Shown piece by piece: positions 1 to 8,855 of a stretch of 15,561 nt of DNA. The notes beneath the pieces are model-generated. The model was not told the origin of the DNA and did no database searches. It saw only the letters and a list, made by a program, of their open reading frames with translations. The position numbers were made by a program, and so were the translations under genes. Source of the stretch: Acanthamoeba sp. SK_2022b (Eukaryota > Discosea > Longamoebia > Acanthamoebidae); contig JANDJZ010000177.1 of assembly GCA_027943245.1 (NCBI GenBank), positions 1 to 15,561 of the forward strand, read 5' to 3'. Numbering within the stretch: the first letter of the stretch is position 1; every line of letters starts with the position of its first letter.

Positions 1-501
1 GGCCGTGTACGAGGGGGAGGAGGCGGTGTCGAATGGCGTGGGCGGGGCAGCGTTGAGGTCGAGCCCGCCCTCGATGGCGTCTGTAGGAGGAGAGCTCGCC
101 GTGGGCTTGGCGCTCTGGAGCTCGAGCAGCTGGCGGCGCTGCCGCTCCAGCTGGGCCTTGAGCAGGGCCAGCTCGTCCACCTGCGACACCGTGGGTGTCT
201 GGGAGGGCTGTGCACCAGGCGGCGTAGCGGTGGCAGCAACGGCGACGTTGCCCTGCGGGGCCTGCTTGAGGTAGTCGCTGGCGCTACCAGCGACGGATTG
301 CTGCTTGGCGTCGGTGGCGGCTATGGAGACGGTCTGCCAGGCGCTGGTGGGCTCGGCCTTGGTGGCGGCTGTGCTGTGGCTGTCCAAGGAGGCCTCCATT
401 TGCAGCATCTCCTCTTCCTCCTGCTGAAGCTGGAGCGATAAATCGCTGAGAAAATCGGAAGTAGTGGCCGCCTTTGTTGGTAGCGCGGATGAAGAATCCA
501 T
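1..501 (-). CDS. Unrecognised coiled-coil / low-complexity protein, N-terminal part (runs off left edge)
   Basis: An open frame of 167 codons begins at the ATG at 501-499 (protein start MDSSSALPTKAATTSDFLSD) and stays open to base 1 with no stop and no needed intron. Third codon positions are strongly GC-rich, like the other real exons here. Residues about 15-37 are acidic and Gln/Glu-rich (LSLQLQQEEEEMLQMEASL), the middle is Ala/Thr/Gln/Pro-rich and probably disordered, and residues about 120-140 (DELALLKAQLERQRRQLLEL) form a likely short coiled coil with a Leu heptad pattern. Another Pro/Ser-rich stretch follows to the window edge. I do not recognise the family, and the C-terminal part that would identify it is missing. 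It is transcribed divergently from the RUN-domain gene. Other reading frames over this stretch are shadows. Confidence 0.7.
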   Translation of the reverse strand, partial: MDSSSALPTKAATTSDFLSDLSLQLQQEEEEMLQMEASLDSHSTAATKAEPTSAWQTVSIAATDAKQQSVAGSASDYLKQAPQGNVAVAATATPPGAQPSQTPTVSQVDELALLKAQLERQRRQLLELQSAKPTASSPPTDAIEGGLDLNAAPPTPFDTASSPSYTA

Positions 502-974
502 GCTTGCCAATAAGTAAGGCTATGTAGATCGTTGGCGATGTAAAAGTAGAACGAGGATTAATGTGCGATGAAAAATTAATTGATCGATGAGAGGTCCTTC
601 CGCTCTCTAGAAGATGCGAGGGAAGATGGCCCAGCGATATGTACTCGTGCAGTGGTATACTCGTGCCGTCAATGCTCAAAAGGATTGAATAAATGAAGAA
701 ATTAAGCGGGTGTAGTGGCACGAACGGCGATGAGTCCTTTTGTGGTGCTGTTGGCGGACTGCGCTGGTCGCTGACGCCAGTTCACGCCCAAAGCCCAAAC
801 GTAGGGAGTGCTGGAAACACAAGAACGGCGACACAATGAAGGCCCTTGCCAAGCACGCGCGCTGTATGGCTGCGCAACCAGCCAACAGCGAAGCGAAAAT
901 AGGCAGGAAATCTTTCCGCGCAGCACACCTATCCCCCCGCTGGCCCTAATCCGCGTCCAAAGCCTGGTGCAGCT

Positions 975-1026
975 GTCACTGCCCTTACACTGACGCGCCT
1001 TGAGGCCGTGCACAACGGGCAGTGAC
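975..1026. repeat. 10-bp perfect inverted repeat, 32-nt spacer
   Basis: GTCACTGCCC at 975-984 is matched by GGGCAGTGAC at 1017-1026. The arms could pair in RNA or single-stranded DNA, or be two copies of a protein-binding site. The spacer itself is not obviously structured. It lies inside the divergent promoter region. Confidence 0.6.
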
Positions 1027-1190
1027 GGATCTGCTCCAAGAGATGGGCGGGATCTGTACGACACTGGCCAGAGTTGTTGGTGTCAACTGTGCGCGCGAGT
1101 GGCAATTCCCTGCTTACTCCATCTGGGTTTCCCAACCGTTAGCAGAGAAGACGCTCGTGGGCAAGCTGCAGGATCTTCTCAAGGGTGCCA

Positions 1191-1208
1191 CTCTGAGAGC
1201 TCTCAGAG
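1191..1208. repeat. 18-bp perfect palindrome
   Basis: CTCTGAGAGCTCTCAGAG reads the same on both strands over all 18 bases. The next flanking pair (a/g) breaks symmetry. It sits about 185 bp upstream of the RUN gene start codon, in non-coding DNA. A dimeric regulator site is possible; nothing else in the sequence proves a role. Confidence 0.75.
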
Positions 1209-1350
1209 GGACACCGAGGTCCACGTTGTTGTTTTGCTTCCTGGCTGCCCGGTCATCACTGTTTCTAAGTCGCGCGGCCAAGGGCACGCGGGAAAAAGAG
1301 AGGGAAACTGCTTGCGGTTTTGTGTTTGCAGTTGTGGAGCTCCACCACCA

Positions 1351-1356
1351 CACGTG
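1351..1356 (+). promoter_or_regulatory. CACGTG E-box-like motif upstream of the RUN gene
   Basis: CACGTG followed by AC lies 37 bp before the ATG at 1393. bHLH and bZIP factors bind this core in many eukaryotes. One six-base palindrome in a GC-rich region can arise by chance, so the role is only suggested by its position just upstream of the coding start. Confidence 0.3.
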
Positions 1357-1392
1357 ACCCCCGCTCTCCAACGCCTCTACTCCTGACTCACC

Positions 1393-3784
1393 ATGCTAAG
1401 CGCCGAGGAACCCACCGCGGAAGGTACTCCCTTGGGCCCTCTTTAAACGAGAGAATTTGTAACTTCATCTTTGTAACTTCATCTTTGTAATCTTACCGAT
1501 ACCGTTTGCTCTTGTTCTCTTTGCCATCCTCCCTTCCTTGTCGCCGGCAAAAAGCTATCGTGGTGGCGCTCAATGAAGCCGTCGCGGTACCACTCCTCCC
1601 CTTTTCATTTCACATTTTCTTTCAGTACTGATAAATTAATAAATAAAATGAAAATTGTAACTATTACTTGGTGGTCTTGTACGCAGCCTCAAGTACTTTT
1701 ATAGGTAAAAGTATTTTTTAATTTATTTGTCATCATGAAAATGGATAATGGCTGGCAAGCGTAGTAATTGTTCTTTCCCTTTTCCCTCTGCTTTATTCGG
1801 TAATTTAGGAAGTGCTGACGCGCAAGAAGGAGGCCGAGATGGCGGTGAAGACGGTGCAGTTCCCCCACGTGGCCCGTCTGTGCTACACTCTCGAGCAGTG
1901 CTTCACGCACGGCCTCAAGCCCTTCCTCTTTGGCAAGCCCACCTACTGGAACTGGGTCCAGGTACGTGCTAGCGTACACAAGGCTCGAGGCCGCTTCTCT
2001 CTCTCTCTCTCTCTCTCTGTCTCCTAACTCACCACACGGCACCGAACGCACGGCCCGGCCTTATATAGCACTTGGACGAGTGCATACCCGACTCGGACCA
2101 GATCATCCGCAACATCAAGCAGCTCGCGCGTACCAGCAATGGCCGTGCCCGCCTGTTCATCGTCATGGTAGCCTCCCCCACCAACGCTCTCTGTCTCAAG
2201 GAACACACGGTCGCGTTCGCTCACCCCCGGCGCTGACCATGATCGTCGTCATCGTTATCACCAGGGGCTCAACGAAGGCAATCTGAGCGAATTGGTGAAC
2301 GGCCTCGTATGGAACGACGCCCTCTGCCGTGAATACCTGACCGAACAGGTTCGGCGCTTGCCCCTCCCGCCAACGCAAGAGATTCAATGCTAATGGAGGC
2401 GAACAACGTCTGCGTGCACGCAGTCGCCGTTCTGGCCGCATTCGCCCACGTGCGACCAGGCCCTCAACGCCCTGGTACAGATCCGTCAGATACGCTTCCA
2501 TCTGGACCTGCGGGACAGCGGGCTCGAGCTGCCCAACTACTGGAACGCCCACAAAGTGAACATGTAACCCCCTCCCCTCTCCCCTTCCCTGCGCCTTTTG
2601 CCGCTCCTCACTCACCCAACAACAAATAATAATAAACTATTATTTAAAATAAATAAATAAAAATAAAAAACATAGAAATAAAGCAGAGGCCGCCCGCACA
2701 CCTCCGCCAAAGCAGCAGTCGGAGGGCTTCCTCGGCCTGCTCTACAACCTCGCTGGCCTCTCGCCCTCCACAGAGGTAAGTTTCCAATGGCCTCTTGCGT
2801 GGACGCAGCACAACCGTGTCGCTGACGCGAGGGACCTAGCCCGAGCGGCCGCGCAGCGCCGATCGACGGCCCGCTCCGGAGAGGCGGGAGCAGGCGACCA
2901 TGATCAACCCGCGCCGGCAGTCGATGTCGGGGGCGCGTCGCGGCGGAGTGTTCCGCGAGGGCAGCACGTACGACCTCGAGATGAGCACGACGAGGATGGT
3001 GGACCTCGACACGGGCGACGTGCAGGTCATCCCGATCGAGCAGCAGATCATGCAGATCATCTCCAACAACGAGACCCACCTCAAGGAGAAGGAGGAGGAG
3101 GAGAAGCAGCGCAAGGACGGCAGTCTCGTGCAACTCGAGGAGGAAATCGCGCGGCTGCGAAATGAAAAGGTGCGCCCGCGTGTCACACGCACGTAACACG
3201 AATGGTGAGTTGACCGGTTGCGGTTGCGGTTTGTGCGCGCGTGCAGGAGGCCCTTCGAACCCAGGGCCAGATGTTGTGGAACGAGTTGGAGGGCGCTCAG
3301 CAGAAGATCAAGGACCTGCAGGACGAACTCCACGTACATCCTTCGCTCGCTTTCGTTCTTCGCTCTTCGCTCTTTGTCTTTCTTTTCGTCTTCGCTTTTT
3401 CGTTTTTTCGCTTTCGTATTCGTTCTTTTTCATGGGTTCGCTCATCATTGTTTGGGGGGGGGGGCGTTAACGAGCGCAGGTCTACAAGTCTTTCTTCCAA
3501 AAGGAGGGGGAGAGCGAGGACGGCGAGGACGGCGACGGCGTGGTGCCGGCCGCCGCCGAGTACACGCCGATCGCGATCGAGGAGGAGCTGGCCCGCCTCG
3601 AGGCGGCCGGAAACGCCCAAGGCGCGGGCGCGCCTGATGCGCTGCTGCCACCACCGATGGAGGACCTCCACACCGAGGAGGAGCGCATACGTCGACTGGC
3701 CGCTCTCGAACACGAAGAGGAGCTGCGCAAGCTGGCCGACGGTACGTGGTTTCACCCGATCGTGATCGCGTCCCTGCGCTGATG

Positions 3785-3838
<54 letters not shown>

Positions 3839-4061
3839 TGGCGCTCGCGATGGCGCAGCGTCGGGCAAGGGCAAGGAAGAGGAGTCGGCGAAGCAGCGAG
3901 AAGGAGACGGGCGAAGCGCGAAGGCGGAGGAGGGCAGCGACGGCGAGAGCGAGCGGCGCGATGCGTTCTTCCTTCTCCACGAGAAGAGCAAACGCTTCCT
4001 GCAGGAGCTCAAGGCCAGCGACGACCACGCCCGCTCCCTCCTCTCCAACTTCCATCTCTGA
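1393..4061 (+). CDS. RUN-domain and coiled-coil protein (10 exons, 475 aa)
   Basis: Exons: 1393-1423, 1813-1961, 2069-2167, 2265-2348, 2460-2555, 2689-2775, 2840-3169, 3247-3333, 3480-3741, 3859-4061 (TGA). The N-terminal part (about residues 20-180) matches the RUN fold of RUFY/RUNDC proteins: LCYTLEQCFTHGLKPF, then PTYWNWVQ, LARTSNGRARLFIVMGLNEG, a long helical stretch with FHLDL, and finally FLGLLYNLAGL. RUN domains bind small GTPases of the Rab/Rap/Arl type and motor adaptors on endosomes or lysosomes. Residues about 245-330 are a Glu/Lys/Gln-rich coiled coil (EQQIMQIISNNETHLKEKEE, then QQKIKDLQDEL). The rest is acidic with short coiled segments. No FYVE finger follows, unlike RUFY proteins, so membrane targeting must come from partners. 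Exon 1 codes only 10 residues and is the weakest part; the ATG at 1839 in exon 2 is an alternative start. It converges on MED31. Confidence 0.8.
1456..1491 (+). repeat. 14-bp tandem repeat in intron 1 of the RUN gene
   Basis: TTTGTAACTTCATC occurs at 1456-1469 and again at 1470-1483, followed by a partial third copy (1484-1491). It lies 33 bases after the donor of the 389-bp first intron, the longest intron of this gene. Confidence 0.75.
1996..2018 (+). repeat. (TC)n microsatellite in RUN intron 2
   Basis: About eleven TC units lie in the middle of the intron 1962-2068. On the sense strand this is a polypyrimidine run, upstream of the acceptor at 2067-2068. Confidence 0.85.
2556..2688 (+). 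other. Intron 5 of the RUN gene with AATAAA-rich segment
   Basis: Reading through the donor gives three codons and then a TAA at about 2565-2567. About 65 bases later comes a run of AATAAA-type hexamers starting at 2631. Together these have the form of a premature stop plus poly(A) signals, which could yield a RUN-only short transcript. AT-rich introns are common here, so this may be chance. Confidence 0.3.
3786..3837 (+). repeat. (TG)26 array in RUN intron 9
   Basis: An uninterrupted TG run on the sense strand inside the intron 3742-3858. It ends 21 bases before the acceptor AG. It makes up nearly half of this 117-base intron. Confidence 0.9.
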
Positions 4062-4443
4062 TTCCACTCCCAACTCCAACTCCAACTCTACACTCCACTC
4101 TACACTCCACTTCGCCTCTGTTCTATTTATTTGCAACGTTGTGCTGCTGCTCCACGATCGCAACACGGTATTCCATAGGAGCTGTCAACACGCGCCGGCC
4201 CACGCGCACACAGACGCCCGAGGTAGCACAGTGGCTCACTGTGGAGCCGATGGGTCGGTGGTTGTGGCGTCGGCGCCGGCCGTCTGGTGTCCGCCGGCCT
4301 TCTGCTGCTTGGCCAGGTACGCGTCCCGATATCTGATGCCAGACGCGTGGGGGGGGAGGCACATGGCGACCCGGGTGAGGCGCGCAGCACAGCCCACGAA
4401 TGCGCCACGGGGGGAGATGAGGGCACCGCGGGGGTAGAGGGAT
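4062..4443. other. Convergent intergenic region between RUN and MED31 stops
   Basis: The 382 bp hold both 3' UTRs. The first 50 bases are imperfect CAACTC/ACACTC repeats. A 7-bp hairpin (CACAGTG, 3-nt loop, CACTGTG) lies at 4227-4243. No AATAAA is visible for either gene, and no ORF with the local coding bias is present. Confidence 0.55.
4227..4243. repeat. Short perfect hairpin between convergent genes
   Basis: Seven base pairs with a three-base loop, in the convergent 3' region. It might mark a 3' end or slow polymerase, but no run of T follows on either strand. A function is unproven. Confidence 0.4.
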
Positions 4444-5125
4444 TTACCGGTTCTTCTTGTAGTCTCGCCAGTGATAGAAGGTGTTGGAGTGGATGTACTC
4501 GGCGAACTTGGGGTTGAGGAGCTCCGTCTGGAACTGCTCGTGCTGCACCAGCTCGAGGAAATGGAGGCAGTACGGATACCTGTTGGAGATGGTGGCGATG
4601 TCAGCAGCAGCGCCAATTACACACTGCTAAGGCCTCAGTGGTGGCGGTTGGGGGGGGGGGCACGTACACGATGAACTTGGCGTACTGGGGCTGTCGCCAG
4701 TAGTTGAGGTACTTGAGGTAGTTCAGGAACGCCTTGTCCTGGAAGTACCGGTTCGTGGCCAGCCCTGCTCGAGCAGTGGTGGTGCATGATGTGGAGTGAG
4801 TACGCACCGGCACGGCGCCAGGCAGGTAAACAAGTGGACGTACAGTTCAAGTAGTTGGGATTGGCAAGGGTCTGCACGAACTCGAGCTCAAGCAGAAATC
4901 GCAGGCGCTCTTCCTCCGCGCTGAACTCCACCTTTTGCGCCCGCTGCACGCAAGATCAACACAACTTGTTTAAAATCAAAATCAAATAAATAAATAAGAG
5001 AGCTCGAAAGAACGAACCTTCTTCTTGGCCGCCTCGTCATCGTCCATGTCCTCCCCGGAAGAACTCTCTTCCTCATCTTCTTCCTCGTCCATTCGATCCC
5101 GCTCCTCTTCCTTCTCCATCTCCAT
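4444..5125 (-). CDS. MED31: Mediator complex subunit 31 (MED31/SOH1), 4 exons, 146 aa
   Basis: Exons in transcription order: 5125-5018, 4943-4844, 4764-4668, 4579-4444 (TAA at 4446-4444). The protein has an acidic N-terminal tail (residues 1-36, mostly Glu/Asp, ending KKK). The almost complete MED31 core follows: [56 protein letters not shown], then a C-terminal helix ending in [12 protein letters not shown]31 is one of the best-conserved small Mediator subunits. It binds MED7 in the middle module and helps RNA polymerase II transcription in the nucleus. Length is close to the usual 110-150 aa; only the acidic tail is longer than in animals. Exon 3 must end at 4668, using a gtacgt donor, to give KFIVYPYC; the competing GTs break the motif. 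The start is the first of two nearby ATGs (5125 and 5119). It shares an 85-bp divergent promoter with the SET/MYND gene. Confidence 0.95.
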
Positions 5126-5210
5126 AATAAATAAACAAAATAGATAAGATTGTCGGCAAGAAACAGTGTTGATTAAGAAGTGATTTTCGTTTTAACGGTG
5201 TTGTGTGAAG
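5126..5210. promoter_or_regulatory. Compact divergent promoter for MED31 and the SMYD5-like gene
   Basis: Only 85 bp separate the two start codons, so both core promoters and 5' UTRs lie here or inside the genes. It is markedly AT-rich against GC-rich exons on both sides and includes AATAAATAAAC-type runs and a GATAAG at 5143-5148. Two separate, fully independent promoters would barely fit. Confidence 0.6.
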
Positions 5211-8200
5211 ATGGAGACCTCCAACGCAGAGCAGCAGCCGACCGGTGAGGCCACCGCCACCACTACCGCTACGGTGCCATCGAAGCAGCAGCAACAGAAG
5301 GTGCAGCAACGCGTGAAGCAGCTGCGTACGGAGGCCGAAGCCGAAACGGACAAGGGCAGCGAGGAGTCACTCCGCAAGGCACTCGCTCTCTACGCTGAGG
5401 CGCTGGCGCTCGTCCTCCCACCGCCCCCGAAGGAAGACGATGAGAACCAGGAGATGCCGCCGCCCACGCCCGCTGCGGCGCCGCTGTTTGGCGGCCGGAG
5501 CACCGTGCTGGTGAAGATGGAACAGCCGGAAGCTGCTCTTCTCGATGCCTGCTACGCCGTCTCACACGATCCACGCTACTCAAAGGTACCCTTCCATCTC
5601 TTGCATTTCCATAGATTTTTATCAAATTATTTATTTAATTTACATTTGGACAAAAAAACTCATCGCTTCACAGGGCTACTACTACCATGGCTGTGCTCTA
5701 CTGGCGGTTGGGCGAGCTTGGGACGCGCGCAACTCGTTTGCCCAGGCGCTCGCGCTCTCGCCCAAGACTCAGCTCTTCGTCGAGGGTCTGGCCAAGGCCG
5801 AGGCCGCCTACACCAGTACACCTCACCGCCTTGCTCGTTTCCATTCATTCAGCCATAAGCTGCGTGCAACCAACCAACCAACCAACCACTCATGCGCATC
5901 GACGCCTTCTACTCCAGAGTCGTACCACGACTCGGTCAAGAAGATCTTCTTGAAGGACGGCAGCGTGGAGGTCCGCTACATCGACGCCGAAAGGGGCAAG
6001 GTGCCTTCCCCGTCACGCGACACCCCAAAGCGAACTGTACTAGTAGCAATAGTTGTTGATCACACGTCTTTCATTGTGTTAGGGAGTCTTTGCGGAGATG
6101 GACTACACGCCCGGCCAGAGCATCTTCATCGAGGTGAGCTTGCCTGCCTCGCCTTTCTCTCTTAGAAGTCGACTCGCACGTTCAAAGCGTCCCACCTTCT
6201 CGTTCACTCATCTCGTTCATCTTTTCTCTCTAAATACAGTCGCCGCTCGTCTCGCACAAGATTGTGGCCAAGCCCGAAGAGGAAGGCGGAGAAGACGTAC
6301 GTATCTCCCACAGGCATTGTTTTTGATGAAGGTAGCACCACCTCCTGCTCATGTGTGACTCTCTCTCTCTCTCTCTCTCTCTTGTAGGAACTGCCGCAGG
6401 AGGACATCCAGGGCTGCGCCTACTGCCTGCGCTGCTCGTTGCCCAAGGACCGCTTCCCTCTCTCTGATGCCATCCACAAGGTAACCCTCCCACACTGCCT
6501 TGTATCATCAAGGCCTCCCTCTACTCGCGCTTGTGTTTGATAAAATTCCTATATCTTATTATTTTAGGCCATTTACACAGAGGGCGTGCCCGAAGGCGTC
6601 GACTGTGAGCATTGCGAGGACGAGCACTACTGCTCCGACGAATGCCGCAAGGTACACTTGGCGATCGATCTTATCTACCTTGCCTAACTATTTTTTTTTT
6701 TTTTCAATTTCCTGTTTTTAAAATATTGGTCTGTTAAACGTTTGGTCACCAGGTGGCATGGGCGCACTTTCACAAGTCCCTCTGCGTGGGGCAGGACCCT
6801 TCGGCCGACCACCCGATGCTCAAGCTCGAAGCCCTCGCCAGGTCGGCACTCTGCCGCTCCTCCCTTTTATACTCACTTTTCATTTCATTTGATATTATTT
6901 AATTTAATATTTGTGTCTACCTCCCCTCCTCCCTCTCGGTGCAGTGAGTGTGAGCGCACGAATCCGTTGATGATTGCGCGCATCTTTGCGATGGTCGTCC
7001 AGCGCGTGCAGGCCACCAACGAGGACCCCCGCATGGTTGCCACTCCTTTGCTTCGCCCGCTTTGCTTGCGCCCTGCATGCTTGCGATGGCCTGGTGTTGC
7101 TCGCCGATCGGTCGCACTGACGCACGCATGTCGCGGTGGTTGTCCCTTGTCGCTGTGGCCACGAAAGGCCTTTGCGCCGTTTGCCAACTTCGTGTCGAAC
7201 GAGGAGAAGTTCCCGCACGACACGCAGGCCCTGAGCTACATCGAGCAGCAGCTCTTCCAGGGCATGTCTCCGGCCGAAAAGATGCGCTTCGCGCAAGGTA
7301 TTTTTCAATCATTTATTTTATTTTATTTTCATATTTTTCCAATTATTTTTTTTTGAATTTATTAAAATAATGCCTGTCTCAGTTGTCAACATCGAGCACT
7401 TCCGTCTGCTCAACGGTGCGATCATGAGAAACGCCCAGACCGTGTGCCCTGGTATCTCTCTCCCCAATTCTCCTCTCTTCTTTCCGCTCGTGTCCGCGTG
7501 CACTCGAACACGCCCTGACACGACACGACGCTACACGGCACGCGACACGCGACACGACAGTGACGGACCTGCACAGTTTCCTGGCGGAGGCGTCGGACGA
7601 GGACAAGCCGGCCCTGTTGGAGACCATCAACCGACATCTCTTCGAGGACGAGGACGGCGACGAGAGCGACAAGGAGGCCGCCGCCGAAGGCGGTGACGAC
7701 AAGGGCAAGGAAAAGGAAAAAGAAAAGGAAAAGGAAAAGGAAAAGGCCGCCGTCGCGCCGACCGACGCTGCCGCCAAGGGCAAGAAGAAGGGCGACGACT
7801 TCCGGTTCGATAACATCTACGAATTCCTGGACTGCCCGATCATGCGCAACCTCACCGTCGGCGGTAGGCGCTCGCTCCTCCTCCCACTCCCGCGCCCCGC
7901 GTAGTGGGGTTGATTGGTTGCTTACCCGTGCGTGCATGACACACGCGCACATGCAGCGGCGTCTGGGCTGTTTGTGTTTGCCAACTCGATGAACCACAGC
8001 TGCGCGCCGAACGTGATCGTGGTGAGCTGCTTCAACTCGTTCCTCATCCGCGTCATCGCCATCAAGGAGATTAGCAAGGTGAGGCCATAATGATATTTAT
8101 TTTTTATGGTTTTTATTGTTTTTCTATTATATTTATCATTCAATTATTTAACCATTTACGTTTTGTGCAACGAACGCAGGGCGACGAGCTGTGCTTCTCG

Positions 8201-8413
8201 TACATCGACGAGGAGGCACCGTTCGAGGAGCGCCAACGCCAGCTGGAGAAGCTCTACCTGTTCCAGTGCCGCTGCGAGAAGTGCGCGATCGAGGCCAGGA
8301 TCCACGCCCACATCAAGCGCGGCAACAACAAGAAGCCCGGCGGCGGCGGCGCTGGCAGCGCCAAAAGCGGCGGCGGCAAGAAGACCAACGCCAAGAAGAA
8401 GGGGAGGAGGTAA
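5211..8413 (+). CDS. SMYD5-like SET/MYND protein lysine methyltransferase with N-terminal TPR-like region (14 exons, 640 aa)
   Basis: Exons: 5211-5585, 5674-5815, 5918-6000, 6083-6133, 6240-6296, 6388-6480, 6568-6651, 6753-6841, 6945-7035, 7168-7297, 7383-7451, 7561-7863, 7957-8078, 8180-8413 (TAA). Residues about 35-172 resemble TPR helices (SLRKALALYAEALALVL; GYYYHGCALLAVGRAWDARN). The SET domain starts at GKGVFAEMD (199-207) and is split by a MYND zinc finger: CAYC (246-249), CEHC (280-283), YCSDEC (288-293), HFHKSLC (300-306). The SET core follows, with SGLFVFANSMNHSCAPN (525-541), GDELCFSYID (564-573) and the post-SET cysteines C593, C595, C598. SAM-dependent methylation of lysine is the expected reaction. 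The long MYND spacing, the SGLF...NHSC core and the YLFQCRCEKC post-SET resemble animal SMYD5 more than SMYD1-3. A Lys/Glu repeat (about 471-483) and a basic Gly/Lys tail are unusual. It converges on the phosphate transporter, 146 bp apart. Confidence 0.88.
5867..5889 (+). repeat. (CAAC)n repeat in intron 2 of the SMYD5-like gene
   Basis: More than five tetranucleotide units lie about 30 bases upstream of the acceptor of the intron 5816-5917. Confidence 0.8.
6359..6382 (+). repeat. (CT)12 tract at the acceptor of SMYD5-like intron 5
   Basis: Twelve CT units end five bases before the acceptor AG at 6386-6387. This is an ordinary polypyrimidine-tract position and contrasts with the TG/CA arrays in the same place elsewhere in the window. 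Confidence 0.85.
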
Positions 8414-8559
8414 AGTGATGGCAGTTGTGGAGGGGGGGTTGTACTCGCTTGTTAAAACATGCAACAGTTCAACACCTTCGCATGTGTGTTCACATCTGTT
8501 CACACACACGCCTCATGCGTGAACCCTCTTCACAAAGTGGAGCGATGACCACCTCATCA

Positions 8560-8788
8560 TCACAGCTGGTCCTCGTCGTCGTCGCCAATAACGTGCGTGG
8601 GGAGCGAGGAAAACTGCTGGAGCTCAATCTCGACGGGCGGGGCGTTGATCTGCTCGAGGCTCCTGCCCACAGTCTCGTCGATGAAGGCGACCGTCACCAC
8701 GGCGCCCACCGCCGCCACCACTCCGCACAGCAGGAACACCACCCGCAGGCCCCACGCCTCCAGCACGTTCGCCATTACAACTGCCGTG

Positions 8789-8855
<67 letters not shown>

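Larger units (their letters stand above)
502..1392. promoter_or_regulatory. Divergent intergenic / promoter region, 891 bp
   Basis: This is the space between the start codons of the unrecognised minus-strand gene (501) and the plus-strand RUN gene (1393), so it must hold both promoters and 5' UTRs. The stretch near the minus-strand gene (about 510-720) is AT-richer. The stretch 720-1390 is mixed composition. It contains a 10-bp inverted repeat (975-984 with 1017-1026), an 18-bp perfect palindrome (1191-1208) and a CACGTG core at 1351-1356. No clear TATA box, tRNA or conserved ORF was found. The longest plus ORF (1043-1357) lacks the GC-rich third positions seen in the real exons. Promoter function is inferred from gene arrangement only. 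Confidence 0.5.

Noticed and set aside
1043..1357. A 105-codon plus ORF upstream of the RUN gene with fairly balanced composition (MGGICTTLARVVGVN...)
   Set aside because: Its third codon positions look like background rather than the GC-rich pattern of the real exons. It contains the 18-bp palindrome and matches no family I know. A decayed exon cannot be fully excluded.
2900..3196. A separate short gene starting at the ATG at 2900
   Set aside because: The frame continues upstream to an acceptor at 2838-2839 in phase with the RUN exons, so this ATG is internal (residue 203).
4224..4245. A tRNA A-box match (TAGCACAGTGG)
   Set aside because: No GTTCRANNC B box follows at the right distance and no cloverleaf can be drawn. 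The match comes from the short hairpin.
8790..8853. Telomere-like or centromeric satellite reading of the TG/CA arrays
   Set aside because: Pure dinucleotide units inside introns bounded by good exons; there is no telomere unit of the TTAGGG type and no higher-order repeat.
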